Below the pieces are notes generated by a model that was given only the letters and a program-made list of their open reading frames with translations, made no database searches and was not told the DNA's origin. A stretch of 64,000 bases of DNA, from assembly GCA_016722945.1 (NCBI GenBank), contig JAEQMT010000009.1:158374-222373 (forward strand), in the 5' to 3' direction. Positions 1-9,150 of the stretch are shown here, one piece after another (the first letter of the stretch is position 1; each line of letters opens with the position of its first letter). Source of the DNA: Desulfofustis sp. PB-SRB1. GTDB lineage: Bacteria; Desulfobacterota; Desulfobulbia; Desulfobulbales; Desulfocapsaceae. A program made the position numbers and the translations under genes.

Positions 1-52
1 GAGGGCGGGAATGACGGCAGCAAGCAATTTTGAGGCTTGTACGAGCCCATTA
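1..52 (+). repeat. Right part of dispersed hairpin repeat
   Basis: This is the right-hand part of the repeat family described under 48685-48849, cut by the window edge. It begins inside the GAGGGCGGGAATGACG arm of the core and ends with a degenerate terminus (TGTACGAGCCCATTA). The missing left half must lie upstream of the window. Confidence 0.7.
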
Positions 53-83
53 CCTCTATTGAAGTAAAACAACCGATCCCACG

Positions 84-578
84 ATGCCCATGAATAACGA
101 CACCGATCCCTACACCCCGCCCCAGACGCCTCCCTCTTCTCCGCAATCCCCTCCCATTAAAAGGGGGCAGCCACTGATGGCGGTGGCAATTGCCCTGGTT
201 GTTGATTTTGGCGCCACGATTATTTTGAGCATAGTCGTCACTTTTTTGTATCTGCTTGTCCTTGCCGGACAGGGGGTGGACCCGGAAGCGGCCCTTGCCG
301 GGCTGAGCCGGATGGGAATAGGCTCACCCCTGACTCTGCTGCTGCTGGCGGGCGGCTGCCTGATTACGATTTTCTCGGGGTATCTGTGTGCCAAAATTGC
401 CGGCCGGGACGAGGTAACCTGGGTGACGGTTTATGCGTTGATTGCCGTCGCCATCGGTTTTATTCTGGGGTCATTGCAGATAGACACCCTTACCATGGTC
501 TTGATTGCGCTCAACATGGGCTGCGCCTACGGCGGCGGCTGGCTCTATATGCGCAAAAAACTGGCGGCAGGCGGCTGA
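84..578 (+). CDS. Small four-helix membrane protein of unknown function
   Basis: The protein has 164 aa. Its N-terminus is hydrophilic and proline-rich (about residues 8-28, PYTPPQTPPSSPQSPP). Four hydrophobic segments follow at roughly 33-60, 78-100, 112-130 and 135-152, and a short basic tail (MRKKLAAGG) ends it. This suggests an integral inner-membrane protein with a cytoplasmic N-terminus. I recognise no family motif. A second ATG lies two codons downstream and neither has a clear Shine-Dalgarno site, so the start could be 84 or 90. It is followed 48 bp later by the cupin gene on the same strand. Confidence 0.6.
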   Translation: MPMNNDTDPYTPPQTPPSSPQSPPIKRGQPLMAVAIALVVDFGATIILSIVVTFLYLLVLAGQGVDPEAALAGLSRMGIGSPLTLLLLAGGCLITIFSGYLCAKIAGRDEVTWVTVYALIAVAIGFILGSLQIDTLTMVLIALNMGCAYGGGWLYMRKKLAAGG

Positions 579-626
579 TGGTAAGCCAACCTGGATACAC
601 TATTTCACACAAACAAGGAATCTCAC

Positions 627-950
627 ATGTTTATCAAACACAATGATGAAGGCTACATACCAATGTTGCCGGGGATCAGGCGCAAGACCCTGGTGCATGG
701 CGAGAAAACACTGATGAGCAAATTTCACCTCCAACAGGGCCACACCTTGCCACGCCATTCCCATCCGCATGAACAGACCGGGTATCTGCTGCAAGGCCGG
801 CTTCGATTTATTGCGGGTGATGATTCGTTCGAGGCGGAGCCGGGTGATAGCTGGTGTATTGCCGGCGGCATCGAGCATGGCGTGGAAGTGCTGGAAGATG
901 CGGTGGTACTGGAGGTCTTTACCCCCGTCCGGGAAGAGTATCTGCCGTGA
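627..950 (+). CDS. Single-domain cupin protein
   Basis: This 107-aa protein is a minimal cupin. Motif 1 is visible as HSHPHEQTGYLLQGRL (His, His, Glu metal ligands plus the conserved Gly), and motif 2 contributes the third His in GGIEHGVEVLED. Such proteins are small metal-binding beta-barrels that act as isomerases, dioxygenases or sugar/ligand sensors, and the sequence alone does not show the substrate. AAGGA upstream of the ATG gives a good ribosome-binding site. It lies between a membrane protein and an isochorismatase-like hydrolase on the same strand, but the gaps are too large to prove an operon. Confidence 0.85.
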   Translation: MFIKHNDEGYIPMLPGIRRKTLVHGEKTLMSKFHLQQGHTLPRHSHPHEQTGYLLQGRLRFIAGDDSFEAEPGDSWCIAGGIEHGVEVLEDAVVLEVFTPVREEYLP

Positions 951-1000
951 TGATGTAAGCCCCCATCTAATATATTAAAAATGCAAAGGGAGGGATGATC

Positions 1001-1852
1001 ATGACACAGAAGCAAGAAAACATCGTGACCCTGAAAGATGCATTGCAAAAGCCGTGCAGGAATCGCGATATGAAGCTGGCCCTGACGCCCATGGACAATT
1101 ACAAAAATACGCCCGGCGGACCCAATAAGCAGCCCCTGAGCTTCTGGGCCTCGTGGGAACTGGCCCAGCGGCCCCGGCGTATTGCCCTGCTGCTTGATGA
1201 TTGTCAGGAAGAGTACCGGCCTTATGCCGGAGAGATCCTGCCGAATGTGATCAGACTGGTTGACTCGTTTCGCGCCGCTCAGTCAGGGAGCGAGGCAGTC
1301 CAGATCATGTGGAGCGCCTGGACACGGACCTTCGACGACGGCATCAGCAACGCCATGGATCGATGGTACGGCCCCCGCGGTCTGCGCCCGGAGGATCCTG
1401 AAAACGCGGTATATATCTTTACCGGCGCCCCCGGTATGGAGGTATTGTCGGAGATTGCCCCGACCCCCCAGGAGGTTGAAGACGGCTGGTTCTATCACGG
1501 CAAACACCTGGATATGTTCTGGAACTTCGATGATGCGGGTAACTCCTATCTGGACGAGAAATTGAAGCAGGTGGGGATAGATACCATTTTTCTGGTTGGT
1601 CTCTGGACCGATGAGTGTATTCTCAGCACCGCCTATGCCGGCAGTTCGCGTGGCTACGATGTGGTGGTGGTAAGTGACGCAGTGGCCACCGCCACCGCCA
1701 ATCAGCAGATTGCCCTTACCATTGCCGGCAGTACCGTCGCCAAGGTTGTGTCAACTGATGAGGTAGTGAACTACCTCGAGAACGATTTTGTCGTTGGTGA
1801 GCCGGGGGCGGTAAAGGGTACCAGTCATCCCGATGGCAGAAAAGACGATTAG
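1001..1852 (+). CDS. Isochorismatase-like cysteine hydrolase
   Basis: The 283-aa protein has the cysteine-hydrolase (isochorismatase/nicotinamidase) fold. The first catalytic Asp region is RIALLLDDCQEEYRPY, and the nucleophile Cys sits in LVGLWTDECILSTAYAG, followed by the typical GYDVVVVSDAVATAT strand. These enzymes hydrolyse amides or vinyl ethers; the physiological substrate cannot be read from the sequence. Two in-frame ATGs occur at 995 and 1001. The Shine-Dalgarno GGGAGGG ends at 994, leaving room only for the 1001 start. The N-terminal ~60 residues before the hydrolase core are longer than in minimal family members. Confidence 0.85.
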   Translation: MTQKQENIVTLKDALQKPCRNRDMKLALTPMDNYKNTPGGPNKQPLSFWASWELAQRPRRIALLLDDCQEEYRPYAGEILPNVIRLVDSFRAAQSGSEAVQIMWSAWTRTFDDGISNAMDRWYGPRGLRPEDPENAVYIFTGAPGMEVLSEIAPTPQEVEDGWFYHGKHLDMFWNFDDAGNSYLDEKLKQVGIDTIFLVGLWTDECILSTAYAGSSRGYDVVVVSDAVATATANQQIALTIAGSTVAKVVSTDEVVNYLENDFVVGEPGAVKGTSHPDGRKDD

Positions 1853-1888
1853 CCGGCTGCGGTATTGACGCTGAGTGATACAGAACAG

Positions 1889-2116
1889 ATGAGCTTATTT
1901 GTTATCTTTCTTGTTTGTAGTGCCGTTGTCGGAGCGACTCTTCTGGTCTACTATCGGTTTTATTATATGCGAATATGCCCGCAATGCGGTGGCTACGGTT
2001 TTGGCAGGCATGCCCCTTACAACACCAGTGGTAGTGACTATGTCTTCACCTGTTTTCGCTGCAATCATCGCTGGTATGTCGATAATTCCGATCGCTGGTT
2101 TTGGCGGCGGAAATAG
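1889..2116 (+). CDS. Small membrane-anchored zinc-ribbon-like protein
   Basis: About 75 aa: one N-terminal transmembrane helix (MSLFVIFLVCSAVVGATLLV), then a small domain with two Cys pairs, CPQCGG and CFRC, about 30 residues apart, and an aromatic/basic tail (WYVDNSDRWFWRRK). The paired cysteines suggest a treble-clef or zinc-ribbon fold on the cytoplasmic side. A TTG at 1865 would extend it by eight residues, but the ATG at 1889 puts the helix at the N-terminus. The 3' end overlaps the end of the convergent RND pump gene by 71 bp, so one of the two C-termini may be misjudged. Function unknown. Confidence 0.55.
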   Translation: MSLFVIFLVCSAVVGATLLVYYRFYYMRICPQCGGYGFGRHAPYNTSGSDYVFTCFRCNHRWYVDNSDRWFWRRK

Positions 2117-5100
2117 CGGTGCCGCTGGGCGAATTTTCTGAAAGCAGCGGCTCGGTGCGTTGTATCTTTCTGAACAACCCGCCGATATCATCGGCCACCA
2201 CGTAGAGGCAGGGGACGATAACCAGGATGATCAGGGTGGAAAAGACGATCCCGTAGCCCAGCGAGATCGCCATGGGTACCAGGAAACGGGCCTGGATAGA
2301 TTGCTCGAAGATCATCGGGGCGAGGCCGAGAAAGGTGGTTACCGCGGTCAGCAAAATCGGGCGCAGCCGGCGCATGGCGGCGTCTTTCGCGGCATCAATC
2401 GGGGTCAACCCGCCATCACGATACGAATTGGCGGTGGCCACCAGCACCAGGCCGCCGTTGATGACGATCCCGCACAGAGCAATCATCCCGAAGATTGAGA
2501 TGATGCTCAGATCATAGCCCATGATGATGTGGCCGAGCATGGCGCCGAGCAGCCCGAACGGCGTGGTGGACATCACAATTACGGCCTGCAGATAGCTCCT
2601 GAACAGGATCGACAGAATTGCAAAAACGACCGGGAAGAGCAGCAACATACCGGTTCCCAGTTGTTTGATTGCCTCTTGCCGCTGCCGCTCGCGCCCCTCG
2701 AAGCTGTAGCGCAGACCGCCGTGCCGGGCGAGCAGCTCAGGCAGGAAGGTAGCGCGCAGATCGGCAAGAATTTTGTTCTCGTTAGCCTGGCCGGGAATGA
2801 TGTTGGCGGTGGCGTTAAGCACCCGGCGTCCGTCCACCCGCTTTATTTCGGTATAGGCCCGGTTGGTGGTGAAGGTGGCTGCCTGGGCGAGCGGGATCAG
2901 GGTATCGTCAGGTACCCTGATCAGCAACTGCTCAAGGATGGCCAGGCTGGAGCGTTCATCTTCGGGCAATCGCACCATCACCTTGACTTCATCATCACCA
3001 CGTTGCTGGCGCAGTGCTTCCGCTCCGTAAAGGGCGTGGCGGAGCTGGGCGCCCAGTTCCCGGGCGGTGAGGCCCTGTGAAATTCCCTCCGGGCTGAGCT
3101 GAAAATCAAGTTGTGGTTTGCCCCGGGCAAAACCGTCATCGATATCGGTGACCCCCTGATACTGGCCAAGAAAGGCGGCAAGCTCGGCGGCGGCGGTCTC
3201 CAGGACCACCGGGTCGGGATGGCTGAGCTGTACATTGATGGCCGAGGAGCCGCCGGGGCCTACCATATAATCGAAGAAGAGCCGTTCCAGACCGGGCACG
3301 GCACCCACTTCGGCACGCCACTGGCGGCTGAAATCGCGGGTGGAGATATCTCGCTCATTCTGCGACACCAGGGTAAAGGTAACCTCGGCGTGGTTGCTGC
3401 CCCGGCGTCCGATTTCCCGGCGCACTCCCTCAAGAATATTCTCCCCGCCGTTGCGCTCGACCACGGCCAGCCCGGCCTCCTCCACCAGCAGAGCGATACG
3501 ATTCACCTCATCAGGGGCAACCCCGTAGGGCAGCTCGATTTCCGCATCGACGCTGTCGGTAAGGATGCTTGGTCGAAACGAAAAATTTATCCAGCCGAAC
3601 CTCCAGTAGAAAAAACCGGTGGCCAGTATGGCGGTGGCGATGATCAACACGAGATAGCGATTGGCCAGTGTACGAGAGAGCAGCGGACCATACACTCCGT
3701 TGACAAAGCCGTGCAGCCGGTTATTGAAAAAGCGCGGTATTCCGGCGATGGCGGAAGCACCGCCGTTTTTCTTGAGCGAGTAAGAGAGATGGGTGGGCAG
3801 GATGTAGAGACATTCGATAAACGAGATAATAAATACCGAGATCACCACCGCCGGCAGGATGGAAAAGAATTTACCGGTGGAGCCGGGCACGAAAAGCAGC
3901 GGTGTAAAGGCGAGAATATTGGTAAGTACCGCCACAAATACCGGCGCCGCCATTTCCCGGGCGCCGGTAATGGCGGCTTTTACCCCGCTTGTCGCCCGCT
4001 GTCGGTGGTAGAAGATATTTTCCCCGACAATGACGGCGTCATCGACGATGATGCCCAGGGTTATGATAAAGGCGAACATGGAAACCATATTGATACTGCC
4101 GCCGATCGCCCAGAGGATGATAAAGGAGCCGACAATGGAGATAGGAATGCCCATGGCCACCCAAAACGCCAGCCGCGGTTCCATGAGCAGGGTCAGACAG
4201 AGCAGTACCAGCATCAGCCCCAATAACCCATTGCGCAGCAGCAGCTCCATGCGGGCCTGGTAGTAGCTGGATCGATCGTTATAGATGGTAAGGGCTACCC
4301 CCTCCGGCAACCGCGGACGAAACTCGTCGGCAAATTCGTGGACGGCCCGAGATACCGAGATGGGAGTCTGCTCACCCACCCGATAGACGAAGATTCCCAC
4401 CGATGGTTCACCGTTGTAGTAGCTATGCCGCACCACGTCTTCAAAGCTTTCCTCGACTTTCGCGATGTCGCCGAGATACACCGGCTTGCTGCCGGCTGTA
4501 CCCAATAACTCAAGTTGTGCGAATTCCCGGGCGAAATCGAGGCGTTCCATGGTGCGGATCAGGATTTCGCCGCCCTCGGTCTTGATTGCCCCAGCCGGCA
4601 CATCCACTGCTTTTTGGCTGATCCTCTCAGCGATATCACCCAGGGTAAGGCCATATTCATTGAGAATATGCTGAGATACCGAGACGCTGATTTCAGGGAC
4701 CCGGATACCCAGCATATCCACCTGGCTGATGCCGGGCCGGCTGAGGAGCTCATCCTTGATCAGGTGAGCGCTCTGGTACAACTCAGTATCGGTTAATGCT
4801 CCATAGAGCGCCATCCGCAACACCTCGCGGCGGCGGGTGGTCAGTTGTACGATCGGCTCTTCCGCATCCAGTGGCAGCGAGGTGATCCGATCGATCTCGT
4901 TTTTTATGGTCTGCAGGGCCTTGTCGCCGTTGGTGCCGGTGAGCAGTTCGATGGTGGTGGTGCCGAGCCCTTCCTGGGCGCTGCTTTCATATCGTTCAAT
5001 AAATTCGAAACTGCTGAGTCGCTCTTCAATGGCAACGATGATTCCTCTTTCCACCTCGGCGGGACTGGCGCCGGGATAGGCCACCGATATGGTGATGATA

Positions 5101-5255
5101 TCAAGATCGAATTCGGGAAAAACCTCCTGTTTGATGGAGCCGGCAGCAAGCACCCCGCCAATCAGGAAAAACAGCATCAGAAGATGAGCGGCGGCAGGGT
5201 TATCGACGAAGATGGCGATAATACCCTCTGGTTTGTCTCTAAATTTCATTACCAT
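2046..5255 (-). CDS. RND-family efflux pump inner-membrane transporter
   Basis: About 1069 aa, the usual length for an AcrB/MexB-type hydrophobe/amphiphile efflux transporter. It has an N-terminal helix followed by VFPEFDLDIITISVAYPGASPAEVE, a large periplasmic porter domain, a helix bundle with the proton-relay acidic pair in GIIVDDAVIVGENIF, a second periplasmic domain, and a final helix bundle (GIVINGGLVLVATANS). The reading frame stays open upstream to 5510, but ATGGTAATGAAATTT at 5255/5249 overlaps the stop of the adaptor gene by 17 bp and begins just before the first membrane helix, so that start is chosen. It is third in the operon after the outer-membrane channel and the adaptor. The drug or substrate is unknown. 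Confidence 0.93.
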   Translation of the reverse strand: MVMKFRDKPEGIIAIFVDNPAAAHLLMLFFLIGGVLAAGSIKQEVFPEFDLDIITISVAYPGASPAEVERGIIVAIEERLSSFEFIERYESSAQEGLGTTTIELLTGTNGDKALQTIKNEIDRITSLPLDAEEPIVQLTTRRREVLRMALYGALTDTELYQSAHLIKDELLSRPGISQVDMLGIRVPEISVSVSQHILNEYGLTLGDIAERISQKAVDVPAGAIKTEGGEILIRTMERLDFAREFAQLELLGTAGSKPVYLGDIAKVEESFEDVVRHSYYNGEPSVGIFVYRVGEQTPISVSRAVHEFADEFRPRLPEGVALTIYNDRSSYYQARMELLLRNGLLGLMLVLLCLTLLMEPRLAFWVAMGIPISIVGSFIILWAIGGSINMVSMFAFIITLGIIVDDAVIVGENIFYHRQRATSGVKAAITGAREMAAPVFVAVLTNILAFTPLLFVPGSTGKFFSILPAVVISVFIISFIECLYILPTHLSYSLKKNGGASAIAGIPRFFNNRLHGFVNGVYGPLLSRTLANRYLVLIIATAILATGFFYWRFGWINFSFRPSILTDSVDAEIELPYGVAPDEVNRIALLVEEAGLAVVERNGGENILEGVRREIGRRGSNHAEVTFTLVSQNERDISTRDFSRQWRAEVGAVPGLERLFFDYMVGPGGSSAINVQLSHPDPVVLETAAAELAAFLGQYQGVTDIDDGFARGKPQLDFQLSPEGISQGLTARELGAQLRHALYGAEALRQQRGDDEVKVMVRLPEDERSSLAILEQLLIRVPDDTLIPLAQAATFTTNRAYTEIKRVDGRRVLNATANIIPGQANENKILADLRATFLPELLARHGGLRYSFEGRERQRQEAIKQLGTGMLLLFPVVFAILSILFRSYLQAVIVMSTTPFGLLGAMLGHIIMGYDLSIISIFGMIALCGIVINGGLVLVATANSYRDGGLTPIDAAKDAAMRRLRPILLTAVTTFLGLAPMIFEQSIQARFLVPMAISLGYGIVFSTLIILVIVPCLYVVADDIGGLFRKIQRTEPLLSENSPSGTAISAAKTSDRNYRHTSDDCSENR

Positions 5256-6411
5256 TGCTCCCCGGCTCCACTTTGAGTTCCATACCCGGCAGCGGATTCT
5301 GTAACCGGCTGGTGATGAGCCGGGCGCCGGCCAGTGGTGTGGTGGTGAGTACATCATCACGCCTGCTCCAGGCGACGTCGACGGTTGTGATGCGCAGCCG
5401 GCCCTGGTCAAGCAGCCAGATTTGATTGTTATCGTGTAACGCCTCGGCCGGAATGCGATACACCGACGGCAGCACCCCGCAGCTGATTTCAGCCCGGACA
5501 TAGCTGCCAAGTAATAATTTTTCCGGCATCGCGGGGGCGCTGTTAAGCCCCAGCGGATCGTCGATGCTCACCACCAGCCGCGCCATCCGGTTGGCCGGGT
5601 CGATTTCACCAAGCAACCGGGTGACGTGACCATCTTTGCGGATGGCATCGGAATTGGCATCGTCTCCCAGGGTAAAGGCGACGGTGGCGCCGGTCTGGTG
5701 TGAATCATCAGGCAAAGAGATGTAGCGCAGCCTGGCAACCGGCACCGAAACGATCACCTCGAACCGGTCGGTGGCGGCAAGCCGTACCAGGGGAGCGTGG
5801 GTGGTAACGTACTGGCCCGCCTCAAAAAAGTGTTCCAGCACCAGGCTGTTGAAAGGGGCGGTGACGGTGGTACGGGCTACGTTGAGCAGCGCTTCCTCCA
5901 GGTTGGCACGGGCGGCGTCAAGCCGGGCCTGGGCCTGGGCCATTTGCGGTTCGCGCAATACCAGCCGGCGATCGGCTCCTTCGGGCAGTGACTCTTCTTC
6001 AAACAGGGCGAGCTCCCGGCTGGCCATTAGTTGGCGTCCCGCTTCAAGTTCCAGTTCATGCTCGGCCTCAGCCACCGCAGCCTGTCGGTCCTGGGCGACA
6101 ATATCGTATCGGGTGGTCTCGATCTGGGCAATTAACTGGCCTTTTGCAAGGTGGCCGCCACCAGTCACGGAAGGGTTTTTGGCCTCGACAATACCGGCCA
6201 CTTCGGTAACCACGGTCAACTCCTTTTCCGGAGTAACGGTGCCAAAAGACTCAAGAAAGATCGGATAATCGCCCGGTTCCAGGGTGATGGTCTGTACCAC
6301 GGGAATAATCGGGGCGGGTTTGGCACGCCGGGCCTGGGGCTTGTTCTGGTAAAAATAGAAGCCGGCCGCGGTGCAGGCGGCAAGGACGATCAGGGTGAGA
6401 AATGTCTTCAT
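5239..6411 (-). CDS. RND efflux periplasmic adaptor (membrane fusion protein)
   Basis: 390 aa. An N-terminal membrane anchor (FLTLIVLAACTAAGFYFY) is followed by a beta-barrel/lipoyl half-motif (ESFGTVTPEKELTVVTEVAGIV), an alpha-helical hairpin rich in Glu/Ala/Arg (about residues 105-185), the second lipoyl half (TVTAPFNSLVLEHFFEAGQYV), and the C-terminal barrel domains. This is the AcrA/HlyD architecture, linking the inner-membrane pump to the outer-membrane channel. The start codon abuts the stop of the upstream outer-membrane gene at 6411 and the 3' end overlaps the pump gene, indicating translational coupling. Confidence 0.93.
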   Translation of the reverse strand: MKTFLTLIVLAACTAAGFYFYQNKPQARRAKPAPIIPVVQTITLEPGDYPIFLESFGTVTPEKELTVVTEVAGIVEAKNPSVTGGGHLAKGQLIAQIETTRYDIVAQDRQAAVAEAEHELELEAGRQLMASRELALFEEESLPEGADRRLVLREPQMAQAQARLDAARANLEEALLNVARTTVTAPFNSLVLEHFFEAGQYVTTHAPLVRLAATDRFEVIVSVPVARLRYISLPDDSHQTGATVAFTLGDDANSDAIRKDGHVTRLLGEIDPANRMARLVVSIDDPLGLNSAPAMPEKLLLGSYVRAEISCGVLPSVYRIPAEALHDNNQIWLLDQGRLRITTVDVAWSRRDDVLTTTPLAGARLITSRLQNPLPGMELKVEPGSNGNEI

Positions 6412-7883
6412 CAGGAGGTGGTGGAACCGGTTGGGATTGTATTGGTATGTGGTGCATTGCCCGGTGGTGAATCGCTCTGGTGCGCATCTTCAAAGGATGT
6501 GAGATAGGTGGTGGAGCCCAGCGCCTGGTAGAGGGTGATTCTGATGAGCAGCAGATCGCGCCGCAGGGCAACCAGCTCGCGTTCCAGCCGCTGGGTGGAA
6601 AAGAGCGCGGTGAGCACCGGCAGATAGTCGTTAATGCCCTGCAGGTATCCTCTTTGTGATTCACGCAGGGCATCCCTGGCGGCTTTGAGCTGATCCTCCT
6701 TGATGTCGATCAGTTCACGTTGGTACTGTTCCTGCCACAATGCGGTCTGCACCTCTTCCACGGCACTGATGAAGCCTTGTTGAAACTCAGCACGCAGTTC
6801 ATCGTACACCGATTGAGTTCGCGCCACCTCGGCCTCGCGTCTGCCGGCATCAAAAACCGGCATCAGGATATCGGCCAGCAGGCTGAGAAACAGACCATCG
6901 GCCCGCAACCCAGAATCCCGCACCCCCGCCTGCACGTCCAGGCCGATTCTTGGCAGTTGGTCAGCCTTGGCCACATCGATGCGATAGCCCGCCGCCAGCA
7001 GTCGGTTGCGCACCCGGCGCAGATCGGCCCGGTCAAGCAGCAGACGCGATGGAATACCCAGAGCGGGCAGGGGCGGCAGCGGGGGCAGTTGATCCGCCTC
7101 AGTAATGTAATCGTGCCGGGGAACCTGGCCGAGCAGAACGGCGCATCGATTTATGAGACCCACCAGTTCGGCATTGACGATGGGCAGGCCCGATTGGGTG
7201 GCAATGAGCTGTTCCTGTTGCTGATAGACATCCAGCAGCGATGAGTTGCCCAGCGAAAAACGCAGCCGCAGTACCTCCAGGGTCTTCTGATTGGTGGCAA
7301 TCTGCTGGTTGAGCAGGCTGAGTTGAGTGTTTTGGGCGATGATGCGAAAATAGGTGGCGCCGATCTCCGAGCTCAGCAGCAGAGCGGCGTCTTCCGTCTC
7401 CTCCTGCCGGGCGGCGGCGTCCAGCACCGCTGCTCTGGCTTCGTCGGCCAGGCGTTGCCAGATGTCGAGTTCCCAGGAGAGCTTGAAACCGGCAAAAAGC
7501 GTATAGGTATCAGCGCGATCTTCGTTGAAATCGGCGGTTTGCGCAAGTTGTGCAAATATTTCAGGATAGCGGTCGGCCTCACGCTGCCGCGCTACGGCAA
7601 GGCTCTGCAAAAGACGGGCGCGCAACGCCTGTAATGAATAGTTGTCTTCCAATCCCTGCTCGATCAGGCTGGAAAGCAGCGGATCGTCGAACTGCCGCCA
7701 CCAGTAGTCAAGCTCAGACGGGAAGATCGGCTGATCAGATGAATCAGGGGTGATGAATTGTTGAGGAATATCATCTACTATCTGATTGTCCGTCGGCGGC
7801 TGAAACCTCTTGATACATCCGCAGAGAACCATACACAACACCGGTGTCAGCAGATATATAATAGAATTGCCGAAAAATTTCAT
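6411..7883 (-). CDS. Outer-membrane efflux lipoprotein, TolC/OprM family
   Basis: 490 aa. A lipoprotein signal peptide ends in a lipobox (VLCMVLCGC), so the mature protein is acylated and outer-membrane anchored as in OprM. Two repeats of the outer-membrane efflux domain follow, with typical amphipathic helices (YSLQALRARLLQSLAVARQ; LGNSSLLDVYQQQEQLIATQ) and beta segments (AGFKLSWELDIWQRLADEAR). It is first in the three-gene pump operon. The 104 bp upstream up to the divergent kinase gene must hold both promoters; I found no clear repressor gene or operator there. Confidence 0.92.
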   Translation of the reverse strand: MKFFGNSIIYLLTPVLCMVLCGCIKRFQPPTDNQIVDDIPQQFITPDSSDQPIFPSELDYWWRQFDDPLLSSLIEQGLEDNYSLQALRARLLQSLAVARQREADRYPEIFAQLAQTADFNEDRADTYTLFAGFKLSWELDIWQRLADEARAAVLDAAARQEETEDAALLLSSEIGATYFRIIAQNTQLSLLNQQIATNQKTLEVLRLRFSLGNSSLLDVYQQQEQLIATQSGLPIVNAELVGLINRCAVLLGQVPRHDYITEADQLPPLPPLPALGIPSRLLLDRADLRRVRNRLLAAGYRIDVAKADQLPRIGLDVQAGVRDSGLRADGLFLSLLADILMPVFDAGRREAEVARTQSVYDELRAEFQQGFISAVEEVQTALWQEQYQRELIDIKEDQLKAARDALRESQRGYLQGINDYLPVLTALFSTQRLERELVALRRDLLLIRITLYQALGSTTYLTSFEDAHQSDSPPGNAPHTNTIPTGSTTS

Positions 7884-8037
7884 TGGCTTAAAAGGTGTGA
7901 GCGATTACCGGTGTGTGGTGAAGAAGGATGAACAACCGCCATCTTATACCGCGTGGTCTGCTTATCTGGCAACAGAGAACTAGCTGATGGTTACGCTAGA
8001 TGCACTTGGTTTGTGCTATCATTGTCAAGAATCTATT

Positions 8038-9150
8038 ATGAATCCTGGCCTGGCAACACGCATTATTGAAGTTCTGGAGGATGTTTTCGTCGGCACGGAA
8101 CCTGCCGCAACGACAGCTTCAGTTCAGGATCTGAGCTTTATCAAGCTGGCAAGTGACGGCTCGATGCGACAGATAATTCGGGTCCTTTCTCAGGGTGAGC
8201 CGTTGTGTATTGGTATTGTTCCAGGCGATAACGGGTATACTGCCCGCGCCGAGGCATTATCGGCCTACAAACTTGGGGATCATCTATACCGAAACTCCAT
8301 ATCGGTGCCGAAGATTTATGGTTACAGTGAACGCTCCGGTCTGATCCTGTTTGAGGACTGCGGTAATCTGCGGCTCTATGATTGTCTGATTGCGGATCGA
8401 AACCGAGCGCTTCTTTACTATCGTCAGGTTGTTACAGAACTTGTCGCCCTGCAGATCAGGGGCGTGCGGGATTTTGATGTATCATGGTGCTATGATACCG
8501 ACGCCTATGATGAGTCGGTAATGGTAAAGCGTGAATCTAACTACTTTTACCGGGCCTTCTGGCTGGAGATGCTGGGAGAAGATGCGGTGGCGGGATTGGC
8601 GGATGAATTCGCTGCGCTGGCCGGGAAGACGCACCGTTTTTTCGTTCCGCTACTGCTGCACCGCGATTTTCAGTCGCGAAATATCATGCTTGTCGACAAT
8701 GCGGTGAAGATAATTGATTACCAGGCGGCCCGCCTCGGCCCACCAGGCTACGATATTGCCTCACTTCTGATTGATCCGTACGCGGATCTTACCGATTCCG
8801 AGCAGCAACAGCTCTGGGAGTTGTATCTGGGAAAACTTGCCGAACATGATGGTATTGATGAACAACTGGTACGAGATTCTTATCCCTATCTGGCGGTTCA
8901 GCGCAATCTACAGATAATCGGTGCTTTTGCCTTTTTGAGTATGGCCCGGGGCAAGCCGTTTTTCTTTACCTATCTTATGCCTGCGCTGACCGGGCTCGAT
9001 CGCCGACTGCACCATCCTGAGTTTGCTTCCTTTGTCCTGCTTAGATCAACCGTATCGGCGGCACGGGAACGTTTTGCAAAAAAATACACAGCGCTTGCCG
9101 CCCAGTGGGGAGAAAAAGAAGAAAGGAATGCCAACGGAAGAAACAGATAA
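8038..9150 (+). CDS. Aminoglycoside phosphotransferase-fold kinase, AmgK-like
   Basis: About 370 aa of the APH/choline-kinase fold. The catalytic loop is HRDFQSRNIMLVDN, and the metal-binding Asp follows in VKIIDYQAARLGPPGYDIASLLIDPYAD. Proteins with the HRDFxSRN loop include the cell-wall amino-sugar kinase AmgK, which phosphorylates MurNAc/GlcNAc during peptidoglycan recycling. The presence of nagZ, ampG and mpl elsewhere in the window fits that role, but the exact substrate is inference. The frame is open from 7987; 8038 is preferred because the similarity-rich part starts there, but neither start has a convincing Shine-Dalgarno site. Its end overlaps der by 23 bp. Confidence 0.75.
   Translation: MNPGLATRIIEVLEDVFVGTEPAATTASVQDLSFIKLASDGSMRQIIRVLSQGEPLCIGIVPGDNGYTARAEALSAYKLGDHLYRNSISVPKIYGYSERSGLILFEDCGNLRLYDCLIADRNRALLYYRQVVTELVALQIRGVRDFDVSWCYDTDAYDESVMVKRESNYFYRAFWLEMLGEDAVAGLADEFAALAGKTHRFFVPLLLHRDFQSRNIMLVDNAVKIIDYQAARLGPPGYDIASLLIDPYADLTDSEQQQLWELYLGKLAEHDGIDEQLVRDSYPYLAVQRNLQIIGAFAFLSMARGKPFFFTYLMPALTGLDRRLHHPEFASFVLLRSTVSAARERFAKKYTALAAQWGEKEERNANGRNR

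Noticed and set aside
2160..4226. Long plus-strand open frames opposite the RND pump gene (for example 3111-4226)
   Set aside because: They lack family motifs, have biased low-complexity composition, and lie antisense to a clear RND transporter.
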